From E44-bin46 sp964354655 (GTDB taxonomy: Bacteria; Chloroflexota; Dehalococcoidia; Dehalococcoidales; E44-bin46): a DNA stretch of 64,000 nucleotides. Under the pieces are notes generated by a model. That model was given only the letters and a program-made list of their open reading frames with translations, was not told the DNA's origin and ran no database searches. The translations under genes were made by a program, and so were the position numbers. Location: contig CAYHAL010000004.1 of assembly GCA_964354655.1 (NCBI GenBank), forward strand, positions 6,764 to 70,763, given 5' to 3'. Positions 44,168 to 52,779 of the stretch are shown piece by piece (positions within the stretch are counted from its first letter, which is position 1; every line of letters begins with the position of its first letter).

Positions 44168-45025
44168 TCATACTAATTTTTTCTTCACTAATTCCATCAT
44201 TTTCTCAAATTCGCCTTCGATCATTCCGTAGCAATGTTCTTTCTGAGGGAATTTTGATTCCTTAACCTCTTTAGCATAGTCTTCAAAGGCCTTAACCATA
44301 TTTTCAGCAAGGTTCGCATATTTTTTAACGAATTTTGGTGTAAACGCTTCAAATACGCCTAACATGTCGTGCATGATAAGCACTTGTCCATCAACGTAAG
44401 GGCCAGCACCTATGCCATAAACTGGGATTTTCAGGTGCTCTGTAATAAACTTACCAACCTCGGGCGGTATTGCCTCCAGGAGTAAAAATGACGCCCCCGC
44501 CTCCTGAACGGCTCTGGCGTCAAGGATAAGTTCATATGCGCTTTCTGCCGTACGTCCCTGAGCTTTGAAACCACCAAGCTGCCCAGAACTCTGCGGTGTT
44601 AAACCAATATGACCGCAGACAACCATTCCCGCATCCACTATCGCCTTTATCATTTTTACAACGCGGCGTCCACCTTCGAGCTTGACGGCATCCACGCCAG
44701 CCTCCTTATAGAACCTTCCGGCATTTCTAACTGCATCTTCAGGTGTAGTTTGATAAGATAAGAATGGCATGTCACCCATCACAAAGATGTTTGGAGCTCC
44801 CCGACGTACAGCTTCAGTATGTACTATGCATTGGTCCATAGTTACAGGCACAGTGCCTCCAGCGTATCCGTAAACTACCATGCCCATGGAGTCTCCCACC
44901 AAAATCATCTCTATACCAGCCTGCTCCATCAATCGAGCGGTAGGATTATCATAACATGTTAGCCAGACAACCTTTTCACCGCTCTTTTTCATATTTTGAA
45001 AATCTAGTACAGTTTTCTTTGCCAT
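44168..45025 (-). CDS. panB: PanB-like hydroxymethyltransferase, copy 2
   Basis: A 285-residue PanB-family TIM barrel. Metal ligands are in LVGDSMGM and GDMPFLSY, with HIGLTPQS, the catalytic Glu in LLEAIPPE and GIGAG retained. It is more like copy 1 (shared RRGAPN, AGRFYKEAGVDA, FTPKFVKKYAN) than like enteric PanB, so both belong to one divergent subgroup. AAAGGAGG precedes the ATG. It follows the U32-like gene by 24 nt on the same strand, a pairing not expected for pantothenate synthesis. No panC, panD or panE is in the window. Confidence 0.85.
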   Translation of the reverse strand: MAKKTVLDFQNMKKSGEKVVWLTCYDNPTARLMEQAGIEMILVGDSMGMVVYGYAGGTVPVTMDQCIVHTEAVRRGAPNIFVMGDMPFLSYQTTPEDAVRNAGRFYKEAGVDAVKLEGGRRVVKMIKAIVDAGMVVCGHIGLTPQSSGQLGGFKAQGRTAESAYELILDARAVQEAGASFLLLEAIPPEVGKFITEHLKIPVYGIGAGPYVDGQVLIMHDMLGVFEAFTPKFVKKYANLAENMVKAFEDYAKEVKESKFPQKEHCYGMIEGEFEKMMELVKKKLV

Positions 45026-45049
45026 TTTTGACCTCCTTTATATGTATTT

Positions 45050-45985
45050 TTATTTTGGCATCGGGATTTTCAGATCTGCTGCCCCTTGCTTTGACAACTT
45101 TAAGTCGGGATGGATCTCACTAATCAATTCAATGATATTCTTAGCTAGGCGAATCTTCTCTCTCCCTAACCGAGCCAGCTCTTCTTCTGATGAGCCCCAA
45201 GGTAGGAATGTGCCTATGTGTTGACCCTGCTCTAGCTTGAAGTAGCAGGGAGAAGCAACTCTTGCAATTTCTGGGGTCTCATAGATGCGGTTGAACCCGC
45301 CCATAGAAGCCCATAGCGTGATGTGAATGTCAAAGGGAATGTTTGCTACGCTTCTTATTGCTGCTAACATCGGCAGTGTAAGGTCAGCCACTGGATTGCA
45401 GGTTCCTGCCCCGAGGGATTCTAGCAACTTAATCCCTGGAGGGTTAGCATGTCCAGCGAATATCGAGACTTTAAAAAGTACATCCTCGGGCAAGTCACCA
45501 TTCCTTTTCATTTGAGTGAGCAGGGATAAAAGCCCTTCATCCCAAACCAGAAACGCCCTAAAACCAATATCAATGCATCTCTGGATGTCCATTATGCAGT
45601 GTTTGACTGCATCCATTCCCCTGTGTCTGAACCCGGAGATAGCCCCCTCAGGGGTAGCCACCTGCCGACCGATATACCAGCTCGGTCTTGGCCCCGGAGT
45701 TATGACAACTTCTACTTTAGCTTCATTAGCTATTCCAGCGAATTCTCTCAATTCCTCCCGCGTAAGGAGGGTGGCACCACGTACCACAGAGATGGCTCGG
45801 TGGAAGGGAACCCCTTGCTTTTGAGCTTCATCAATCGTTGCTTCTAGGACTTTTACCGTCTCTATAGGTGAAATCTCAATCCTATAATTGGCGCCATCGG
45901 GGAAGGTTTTCGGAGATGTAGGTAATTCATACAGGTCTCCTTTAGGCATTCCCAGTTTTTCCAGAGCTTTTGCGATTCTATCCAT
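45050..45985 (-). CDS. U32-peptidase-like TIM-barrel protein of unknown substrate
   Basis: A 311-residue protein resembling bacterial proteins annotated as U32 family peptidases. Features include DLYELPTSPKTFPDGANYRIEI near residue 18, EVVITPGPRPSWYIGRQ around 110, the internal GFRAFLVWDEGLL, and a SIFAGHANPPGIKLLESLGAGTCNP-like block about 180-205. The ATG at 45985 follows AGGAGG with 9-nt spacing; the longer frame is not supported. It is first in a pair with panB copy 2. Classical U32 proteases differ considerably, so peptidase activity is doubtful and a small-molecule reaction linked to PanB is possible. Confidence 0.65.
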   Translation of the reverse strand: MDRIAKALEKLGMPKGDLYELPTSPKTFPDGANYRIEISPIETVKVLEATIDEAQKQGVPFHRAISVVRGATLLTREELREFAGIANEAKVEVVITPGPRPSWYIGRQVATPEGAISGFRHRGMDAVKHCIMDIQRCIDIGFRAFLVWDEGLLSLLTQMKRNGDLPEDVLFKVSIFAGHANPPGIKLLESLGAGTCNPVADLTLPMLAAIRSVANIPFDIHITLWASMGGFNRIYETPEIARVASPCYFKLEQGQHIGTFLPWGSSEEELARLGREKIRLAKNIIELISEIHPDLKLSKQGAADLKIPMPK

Positions 45986-46188
45986 TAATTTATTCCTCCT
46001 TTTCGGTTGATTTAATGATTTATCTTCGACCACTGTTTTAATATTATGCATAAAATTAAAGCACTATGATTATACAACAAACTGGCTTAGAAATCTGCGA
46101 GAAATAGGATGTCATCCTCGTCTTTTCGAGTTGCATATTCAGCCAGAAAGTTCGATGGTTCTAAACAAGCATAAGTCTCACATTACTA

Positions 46189-46572
46189 TTAAAGCCGTCT
46201 TACTTCTTCCAGCCACCTGTTGAGCTCATTGTAAAACTTCATTGATTTTTCATCGTAATAACGGGCTTGTCTAAAGGACGCTTCGGAGGGATGATAAAGC
46301 TGTTCTTCGCCGCAAGGATTTATCGGCAGTAGGGTATTGCCAACGCCATCCCACGTCCTGTTCACCGGCAGGCCCAATTTCTCCAGTGCCTGATCTAGTG
46401 TTGCATCGACCAGAACGAGTTCTCCATCTATATCTACCAGGTAAGCAAGATGGTAATTTATTGAGAGCTCTTTAGCCAGCCTCCCTAAGTGAGGTGGATA
46501 GTCGATTTTAACCTCGTCCCATCTGAAGGGGAAGACCGCGTATAATATCAGCAGCCCTAGCCTTTCATACAT
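46189..46572 (-). pseudogene. C-terminal part of a transglutaminase-like protein
   Basis: 127 codons with the His and Asp of the transglutaminase-like triad (YHLAYLVDIDGELVLVDATLD) but no Cys-containing N-terminal part. The ATG at its start lies exactly where a broken histidine kinase begins on the opposite strand, so the 5' portion was lost at a rearrangement junction. The end (NELNRWLEEVRRL) looks natural. Confidence 0.5.
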
Positions 46573-47044
46573 ATGGCAAAGAAGAAAGTGCTTTGCCAGG
46601 AAAGGGGGATTCAGTTCGAGTTTGGTCCCCTAGAAAATCTAGTTGTAAAAGGAGATAAGCTAAAGCTCAAGCAACTGTTCCTCAACCTTCTGGATAATGC
46701 CGTCAGATATACTCCGAGCGGTGGAAGTATATCAGCTTCCGTTGTCAGGAAAGGAGAAACCGCGGTAGTGGCAATCAGAGATTCAGGTATTGGCATCCCC
46801 GAAGAGCATATACCGCATATCTTTGAGCGCTTCTATCGGGTGGATAAGGCACCGCTCCCGGGCTGAAGGAGGTGCAGGGCTGGGCCTCTCAATTCGTCAG
46901 CATATCGCTGAGATGCACAGCGGTAGAATTGAAGTTGAAAGCCAGGTAGGGAGAGGGAGTACCTTTTCAGTAATACTACCCATTCTTCAACAGGGAGGTT
47001 TCCGTTCTCATACTGGGATAATCACGTCCAGCAGTCAAACCTAA
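46573..47044 (+). pseudogene. histidine kinase remnant: ATPase domain only, frameshifted
   Basis: Reads the HATPase boxes in order: N box NLLDNAVRYTP, G1 IRDSGIGIP, F HIFERFYRVDKA; then an extra C near 46851 moves the G2 box (GAGLGLSIRQHIAEMHSG) to another frame, ending at 47044. The phosphoacceptor His domain and all sensor parts are absent. No response-regulator gene is nearby. Confidence 0.85.
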
Positions 47045-47370
47045 TTCGCCTTCGATACCCAGTACGTAAATCATCGAGTTTCTTGAGGAGTAACTCCCAA
47101 CAAAACATCGGAAAGTGTGATGGTGTCACACTTTTACGGTTGCAATGTCTCAGGCCTTTACCTCCTAATCAGGGAATAGCCGGCACGGCCCACACCCGTA
47201 TAGGCTACCACACGGCAGGCGATTGATAAAGGGGGCACAAAAGTTGGCGACAAACTGAAAAGGACAGGATTTCACCAAAAGGCACTTTAGCCTCAAAACG
47301 GGATTTTAGCAACTGACACAAAAGTTCTATTTTGTATCTAACAGCACCCAGCAGCATACCTGCCCTAGAA
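47045..47370. other. gene-free stretch with IS-end-like repeats
   Basis: Holds the exact reverse complement (47106-47121) of a 16-nt string at 7422-7437, flanked by a short palindrome (GTGTGATGGTGTCACAC). Two further GCACAAAAGTT-like repeats occur near 47256 and 47318. No coding content. Confidence 0.4.
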
Positions 47371-47407
47371 TTACGAAACCGCTGCTCTACCTCTGAGCTA
47401 CGCTGGC
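47371..47407 (-). pseudogene. 5' half of a tRNA-Thr (CGT) gene
   Basis: Minus strand reads acceptor 5' strand GCCAGCG, a perfect D-arm (AGCTCAGAGGTAGAGC), the anticodon 5' stem CGGTT and loop with CGT. After the loop the sequence departs: there is no 3' anticodon stem, T-arm or acceptor 3' strand. It is a truncated gene, not a functional tRNA. Confidence 0.65.
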
Positions 47408-47478
47408 TTTACCTAAGTATAGCACAAAGTTAAGTCGCCGATGAACCATTACCTAATACCTCGCCGGCTACCTCATAA

Positions 47479-47507
47479 TTGACGCTTAGATTGGCTTATG
47501 ATAGTAT
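47479..47507 (+). promoter_or_regulatory. promoter of ribF-tyrS
   Basis: TTGACG, 17 nt, TAGTAT, about 85 nt before the ribF ATG; a short AT palindrome follows at the -10 box. No FMN riboswitch is seen in the leader. Confidence 0.5.
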
Positions 47508-47591
47508 TTTTAAAATACTTTGGCTATGGCTTAGTGGGTGGCTATGTAAGGCTATACTTTTTTGCAATAATCCTACTCAGGGGGAAGCACT

Positions 47592-48524
47592 ATGCAAGTA
47601 GATAAGGAGTTAGCCAAATTACAACCTGAAAAAGATACCTTGCTAACCATCGGCGTTTTTGATGGAGTTCATCTGGGGCATAAATACCTGCTATCACAGC
47701 TAACAAAGCAGGCGAGGGAGCAGAATTTGCTTAGTGGAGTGGTAACTTTTAACCGGCACCCCCACGAAGTGCTGTCGCCCCAGTCCAAGCTACCATTCCT
47801 GACCGACCTTACCCAGAGAATTAACCTCCTCAAAAATGAAGGCGTTGAAGCCATCTTTACCCTGTCCTTCACCAGGGAGTTGGCTCGGCTCAGCGCCCGC
47901 CGATTCGTCAGCCTCCTAAAGAAATACCTCAGAATGCGCGGGATGGTAATTGGAGCCGACTTTGTCTTAGGTCAAAATCGGGAAGGCAACACCGATATCC
48001 TTCGCTCATTAGGACAAGATATGAAATTCAGTGTCACCGTAATACCTCCGGTAATGATAAATGGCGAGGTGGTAAGTAGCACCGCCATCAGAAATGCCCT
48101 AGCTGATGGAGATATGAAAAAGGTGCTCAACCTGGTAGGCCGCTCTTTTAGCCTAAATGGACGTGTAACCAGCGGGGCGGGTAGAGGTGTGGAGTTGGGT
48201 TTCCCCACTGCCAATCTTGATATTGACCCAGGGCAGGCCCTTCCCGCTGAGGGAGTTTACGCTACCTGGGCCTACATTAATGCTCAAGCCTATCAATCAA
48301 TGACCAACATTGGCAGACAACCTACCTTCGGTGGCAGCCAGCGTGTTGTCGAGGTTTATATCCTTGACTACCATAGTAACCTGTATGGGCGCGAGCTAAA
48401 AATTGACCTCATAGAAAGACTCCGCGGCGAGAAACAATTTGACACTCCAGAGGAACTGAAGAAACAAATAACTGAAGACATAAAAAGGGGCAGGGCTATA
48501 CTAAACTTCCGAGGTAGAGGTTAA
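47592..48524 (+). CDS. ribF: bifunctional riboflavin kinase / FAD synthetase
   Basis: A 310-residue RibF of normal length, making FMN and FAD from riboflavin and ATP. The N-terminal nucleotidyltransferase domain has GVFDGVHLGH (22-31) and the SSTAIR motif; the C-terminal kinase domain begins near residue 183 with GRVTSGAGRGVELGFPTANL. The next gene starts 2 nt after its stop, so ribF and tyrS are one transcript. Confidence 0.96.
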   Translation: MQVDKELAKLQPEKDTLLTIGVFDGVHLGHKYLLSQLTKQAREQNLLSGVVTFNRHPHEVLSPQSKLPFLTDLTQRINLLKNEGVEAIFTLSFTRELARLSARRFVSLLKKYLRMRGMVIGADFVLGQNREGNTDILRSLGQDMKFSVTVIPPVMINGEVVSSTAIRNALADGDMKKVLNLVGRSFSLNGRVTSGAGRGVELGFPTANLDIDPGQALPAEGVYATWAYINAQAYQSMTNIGRQPTFGGSQRVVEVYILDYHSNLYGRELKIDLIERLRGEKQFDTPEELKKQITEDIKRGRAILNFRGRG

Positions 48525-48526
48525 GT

Positions 48527-49717
48527 ATGGAGACCAGTGAGAAAGCTATTAACGATATTGGCTATTTGCTAAAGCGAGGGGTAGCTGAAATCATAATTGA
48601 AGAAGAGATGGTGAAACTACTCCACTCGGGCAAAAAATTACGGCTAAAGGAAGGCTTTGACTCCAGTTTTCCTGACATCCACCTAGGTCATATGGTAACC
48701 CTGAGAAAGCTACGCCAATTTCAGGACCTGGGGCATCAGGTTATTCTTATTGTTGGTGATTGGACGGCACAGATTGGTGACCCAAGCGGTGCCTCCGTCA
48801 CCCGACCTATGCTGTCTAAAGAACAGGTTGAGGCCAATGCTGAAACCTATATGAAGCAGTTCTTCAAGGTCGTTGATAAGAAACGAACCGAGGTGAGGTG
48901 GCAGAGTGAGTGGTTTGGCAAATTTACCCTCAGTGACATCATTCAGCTCACCAGCAAGTTTACCGTAGCCCAGCTAATGGCTAGAGAGGACTTTAGTAGT
49001 AGATATAGTGCCGGACGACCCATAGCTATGACCGAACTACTCTACCCATTGCTTCAAGCCTATGACTCAGTAGCCATTCAGGCTGATGTTGAATTCGGCG
49101 GCACCGACCAGAAGTTTAACCTACTGGTGGGCAGGGAGCTTCAATCCATGGTCGGTCAGCGCCCCCAGCAGGTCTTTTTAGCCCCTCTCCTCATTGGCAC
49201 CGATGGCAGTAAAAAGATGAGCAAAAGCCTGGGCAACTATATTGGTATTGCTGAGCCACCTGAAGAGATATATGACAAGGTGATGTCTATCCCTGATAGC
49301 CTTATCCTGCAATACTTTGAATTAGTAACCGATGTCCCCGACGAGGAACTGGAGGAGTTTAGGCAGGGGCTTAGCCGCCAAACCGTCAATCCCATGACGC
49401 TTAAGAAACGGCTGGCTAGGGAAATTGTGACCCAACTCTACAGTCAAAAGGCAGCCAGTGACGCCGAGGAGCATTTTGTAAAAGTATTTCAGGCAAGAGA
49501 AACTCCAGAGGAAATAACCTTGGGGACTAAGTCAGGCAGCAGACTTCAGGATTATCTGGTGGAAAATCATTTAGCCAAAAGTAAGAGCGAAGCCAAGCGC
49601 CTCATTGAACAGGGTGCTGTATATGTTAATGGTAAAAGAATCGAAGACGTCAATTTTACTTTCCCTAAAGGTACAATAATAAGAGTGGGTAGGCGGCGTT
49701 TCATTGAATCTACTTAA
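48527..49717 (+). CDS. tyrS: tyrosyl-tRNA synthetase
   Basis: A 396-residue class I synthetase charging tRNA-Tyr. The HIGH-type motif is HLGH, the second signature is KKMSKSLGN, and a C-terminal S4 RNA-binding domain is present (LQDYLVENHLAKSKSEAKRL). It belongs to the longer TyrS branch with the insertion before KMSKS. It lies in the ribF operon; no T-box leader is visible. Confidence 0.96.
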   Translation: METSEKAINDIGYLLKRGVAEIIIEEEMVKLLHSGKKLRLKEGFDSSFPDIHLGHMVTLRKLRQFQDLGHQVILIVGDWTAQIGDPSGASVTRPMLSKEQVEANAETYMKQFFKVVDKKRTEVRWQSEWFGKFTLSDIIQLTSKFTVAQLMAREDFSSRYSAGRPIAMTELLYPLLQAYDSVAIQADVEFGGTDQKFNLLVGRELQSMVGQRPQQVFLAPLLIGTDGSKKMSKSLGNYIGIAEPPEEIYDKVMSIPDSLILQYFELVTDVPDEELEEFRQGLSRQTVNPMTLKKRLAREIVTQLYSQKAASDAEEHFVKVFQARETPEEITLGTKSGSRLQDYLVENHLAKSKSEAKRLIEQGAVYVNGKRIEDVNFTFPKGTIIRVGRRRFIEST

Positions 49718-49742
49718 AATTGACGAGAGAAAAAACGCTGCT

Positions 49743-49770
49743 TTGCTAAAGTCGTTAATTCGGATATACT
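49743..49770 (+). promoter_or_regulatory. promoter of the aminotransferase-serA pair
   Basis: TTGCTA, 16 nt, TATACT, about 19 nt before the ATG, implying a very short leader. Confidence 0.45.
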
Positions 49771-49788
49771 AAATAGTAAAGGAGACAG

Positions 49789-50877
49789 ATGGAACAGTTA
49801 CGCATCCCAGGACCCACCCCCTGCCCTAGCGAGGTGCTTCAAGTAATGGCCAGGCAGATGATAAATCACCGGGGCGGGGAGTTTGGGCAGATACTAAACA
49901 AGGTAACGGCTAACCTAAAACAGCTGTTTCAGACCAAGGGGGACGTTTTTCTGCTTACCGGCTCAGGAACCGGCGGCTTGGAGACAGTTATCGTTAATAC
50001 CCTATCCCCGGGTGATAAAGTACTATCGGTCTCTATTGGCTTCTTCGGCGAGCGCTTTGCTGTTATCGCCAAGCAATTTGGGGCTGAGGTAATCCCGCTT
50101 AACTTTGAATGGGGCAAAGCGGCTGATGTTGACGCAGTGCGCCAAGCTCTTAAGGCTGAACCAAAAATCAAAGCGGTGCTGGTCACCCATAATGAAACCT
50201 CCACCGGCGTTACCAATGACCTGGCTTCTATTAGCTCGGTAGTCAAGGAATTTGATAAGTTACTGCTGGTTGATGCCATCAGTAGTCTGGGTTCAATTGA
50301 CTTGCCAGTAGATGACTGGCACTGCGATGTTGCAGTCACTGGTTCCCAGAAGGGATGGATGGTTCCCCCCGGTCTGGCTATGGTCAGTGTCAGCCAAGAG
50401 GCGTGGCAGGCGCACTCAAAAGCTAAGATGCCCCGCTTCTACTGGGACTTTGCTCACGCTAAGAGCTACTTAGAAAAGGGGCAAACGCCATGGACACCAG
50501 CTATTTCCATCGTATTTGCTCTGTCGGTCTCGCTGGAAATGATGCTAAAGGAAGGCTTGCCTAACATCATCGCCCGGCACGCTCGAGTGGGTAAAGCGGC
50601 TCGAGCTGGGGTAAAATCGCTAGGACTATCGCTTTTTGCTGACGAAAATTATGCCTCCAACACAGTTACTGCCGTAGCCTCTTCAGACGGGCTTGATACC
50701 AAAAAGATGCTCAAGATTTTACGAGAGGAACACCAGATTATACTCAGTGGTGGACAGCAGAGATTAGACGGCAAAATATTCCGCATCGGGCACCTTGGCT
50801 GGGTGACCGAGGGCGACATTGAAACCGTAATATCAGCGCTGAAGATAGTATTACCACAGGCTGGATTCAGGAGTTAG
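49789..50877 (+). CDS. class V aminotransferase (serine/alanine:glyoxylate or pyruvate type)
   Basis: A 362-residue PLP enzyme of the alanine-glyoxylate/serine-pyruvate aminotransferase group. The PLP lysine is in TGSQKGWMVPPGL near residue 187, with the conserved Asp in LLVDAISSLG upstream. It directly precedes serA (5-nt gap), so it may supply the transamination step from 3-phosphohydroxypyruvate to serine in place of SerC, as proposed for several lineages. Confidence 0.92.
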   Translation: MEQLRIPGPTPCPSEVLQVMARQMINHRGGEFGQILNKVTANLKQLFQTKGDVFLLTGSGTGGLETVIVNTLSPGDKVLSVSIGFFGERFAVIAKQFGAEVIPLNFEWGKAADVDAVRQALKAEPKIKAVLVTHNETSTGVTNDLASISSVVKEFDKLLLVDAISSLGSIDLPVDDWHCDVAVTGSQKGWMVPPGLAMVSVSQEAWQAHSKAKMPRFYWDFAHAKSYLEKGQTPWTPAISIVFALSVSLEMMLKEGLPNIIARHARVGKAARAGVKSLGLSLFADENYASNTVTAVASSDGLDTKKMLKILREEHQIILSGGQQRLDGKIFRIGHLGWVTEGDIETVISALKIVLPQAGFRS

Positions 50878-50882
50878 CTAAA

Positions 50883-52457
50883 ATGAAGGTCTTAATCACC
50901 GAGCCTATTTTTGACGAGGGAATAGATATTCTGCGTAATTATGCCCAGGTGGATATTAAATTAGGGCTAACGCCAGAGGAAATGATATCCATAATTGGCG
51001 ATTATGAGGCACTGGTGGTACGCAGTCAGACTAAAGTCCCGGCTGAGGTTATGCAAGCTGGGAAAAAATTACAGGTCATCGCCCGGGCTGGTGCCGGTAT
51101 AGACAATATTGATGTCGAAGAAGCCACCCGGCGCGGCATTGTAGTAGTTAATGCCCCCACCAGCAACACTGTCTCGGCTGCTGAGCATACCATTGCCCTT
51201 ATGCTCGCCTTAGCCCGCCATATCCCTCAGGCTAACGCCACACTCAAATCCGGGGTATGGCGACGGACTGAATTCATGGGTACCGAGGTTAAAGGTAAAA
51301 CATTAGGTATTATCGGCTTAGGCAGCGTGGGTTCAGAGGTAGCCAGACGGGCTAGAGCGCTGGAAATGAAGCTTATCGCTTACGACCCCTTCATCTCTAT
51401 TGACCATGCCCATAGCCTCCATGTAGAGCTTGTTTCCCTAGAGCAGTTGCTCAAGGAATCAGACTTTATCACCCTTCACTTGCCATTAACCGCAACGACA
51501 AAGAAACTGATTGGAGCCAAAGAGCTGTCTTCGGTCAAACCAACGGTTCGTATTATTAACACCGCCCGCGGCGGATTAATTGACGAAAAGGCGCTGGCTA
51601 AGGCAGTAAAGGAGAAGCGAGTAGCTGGTGCCGCCATTGATGTCTTTGCTACAGAACCGACTACCAAGAGCACCCTTTTTGAAAGTGATAACATCGTTGT
51701 TACCCCCCATTTAGGCGCTTCAACTACTGAAGCTCAAGCCACGGTAGCTAAGGACGTAGCCAACCAGATTATTGACGTATTTAAAGGTCAGCCAGCTAGA
51801 TACTCGGTTAATGCTCCCTTTATTCCTGCTGAGACTCTAGCTATGCTAGCCCCGTTCATAAAGCTGGCTGCCACAGTAGGCAAACTGGTCAGCCAACTAG
51901 CTGAGGGACAAATGAATGCCATCAAGATTAGATATGATGGTGAGATCTCTAATTATGATACTAATGTTCTCAAGGCATCTGTCCTAGGTGGGTTACTTAA
52001 TGAGATAAGTGAAGAACGGGTTAACCTGGTCAATGCTAATATAGTAGCTGCCCGGCGTGGTCTAACTGTGGTAGAACAGAAGGAAGCTACCTGTGAAAAC
52101 TATGCCAGCCTTATTAGTATTGAAGCCACTACCAGCGCCGGGGTTACCATTGTTGCCGGAACGGTAATACGTGGGGAATCACACATTGTCCGGGTTAATA
52201 ATTATTGGCTTGATATCGTGCCCACCGGGGGTTACTTCCTGTTTAGCGACCACCTAGACCGTCCCGGGCTCATCAGCGCCGTCAGTAAGGTAACCGGCGA
52301 TGCTGATGTAAATATCAGTGCCATGCATGTTGGTCGCCTTAAACCCAGAGGGCAAGCATTGATGGTCTTAGCCTTAGACGAGCCCCTGTCCGAGGAACAC
52401 CTGCAGAAGATACTATCCATCCCCGATGTCTACACCGCCAAACTGGTAAAGTTATAA
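50883..52457 (+). CDS. serA: D-3-phosphoglycerate dehydrogenase
   Basis: A 524-residue type I SerA, first step of serine synthesis. NAD-binding GLGSVGSEVARRA is near residue 142, the catalytic Arg/Glu/His region includes NTARGGLIDEKAL and VVTPHLGAST, and the C-terminal part has the ASB domain and an ACT domain (LDRPGLISAVSKVTGDADVNISAM) that normally gives serine feedback. The ribosome binding site AGGAG lies in the end of the preceding gene. Confidence 0.97.
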   Translation: MKVLITEPIFDEGIDILRNYAQVDIKLGLTPEEMISIIGDYEALVVRSQTKVPAEVMQAGKKLQVIARAGAGIDNIDVEEATRRGIVVVNAPTSNTVSAAEHTIALMLALARHIPQANATLKSGVWRRTEFMGTEVKGKTLGIIGLGSVGSEVARRARALEMKLIAYDPFISIDHAHSLHVELVSLEQLLKESDFITLHLPLTATTKKLIGAKELSSVKPTVRIINTARGGLIDEKALAKAVKEKRVAGAAIDVFATEPTTKSTLFESDNIVVTPHLGASTTEAQATVAKDVANQIIDVFKGQPARYSVNAPFIPAETLAMLAPFIKLAATVGKLVSQLAEGQMNAIKIRYDGEISNYDTNVLKASVLGGLLNEISEERVNLVNANIVAARRGLTVVEQKEATCENYASLISIEATTSAGVTIVAGTVIRGESHIVRVNNYWLDIVPTGGYFLFSDHLDRPGLISAVSKVTGDADVNISAMHVGRLKPRGQALMVLALDEPLSEEHLQKILSIPDVYTAKLVKL

Positions 52458-52475
52458 TGAAAAGGAGGCTATACC

Positions 52476-52769
52476 ATGTTTGCACGTCTAACCATAGTTC
52501 AAGTCAAGGTTGACAAGCTAGATGAAACCAGAAAGATCTTTGAGGAGAGTGTTATCCCTGCGGCTAAATCACAGAAGGGCTATCGTGGTGCCTATCTCCT
52601 CACCGACCGCAAAACAGGCAAAGGCATTTCCATCGTCCTTTGGGATAGCGAAAAGGATGCCATCGCCACTGTAAAGAGCGGCTTCTACCAAGAACAGCTA
52701 AACAAGTTCAAGGGCCTCTTCACAGCACCGTCGGTTCGCGAAGGATATGAGGTTAGTCTCCAAGACTAA
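52476..52769 (+). CDS. antibiotic-biosynthesis-monooxygenase (ABM)-like small protein
   Basis: A 97-residue dimeric alpha/beta-barrel protein. It shows the ABM pattern: strand ARLTIVQVKV, helix RKIFEESVIPAAKSQKGYRG, and ISIVLWDSEKDAIA. Such proteins range from heme oxygenases to proteins of unknown role. AAGGAGG precedes the ATG; it lies 18 nt after serA and converges with the DUF1015 gene. Confidence 0.8.
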   Translation: MFARLTIVQVKVDKLDETRKIFEESVIPAAKSQKGYRGAYLLTDRKTGKGISIVLWDSEKDAIATVKSGFYQEQLNKFKGLFTAPSVREGYEVSLQD

Positions 52770-52779
52770 GTCAACGCAC

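Noticed and set aside
46573..46866. Complete small ATPase protein
   Set aside because: Boxes N, G1 and F are those of a sensor kinase and box G2 continues in the next frame, so it is a broken gene.
47592..48524. FMN riboswitch control of ribF
   Set aside because: The about 85-nt leader shows no conserved RFN-element helices.
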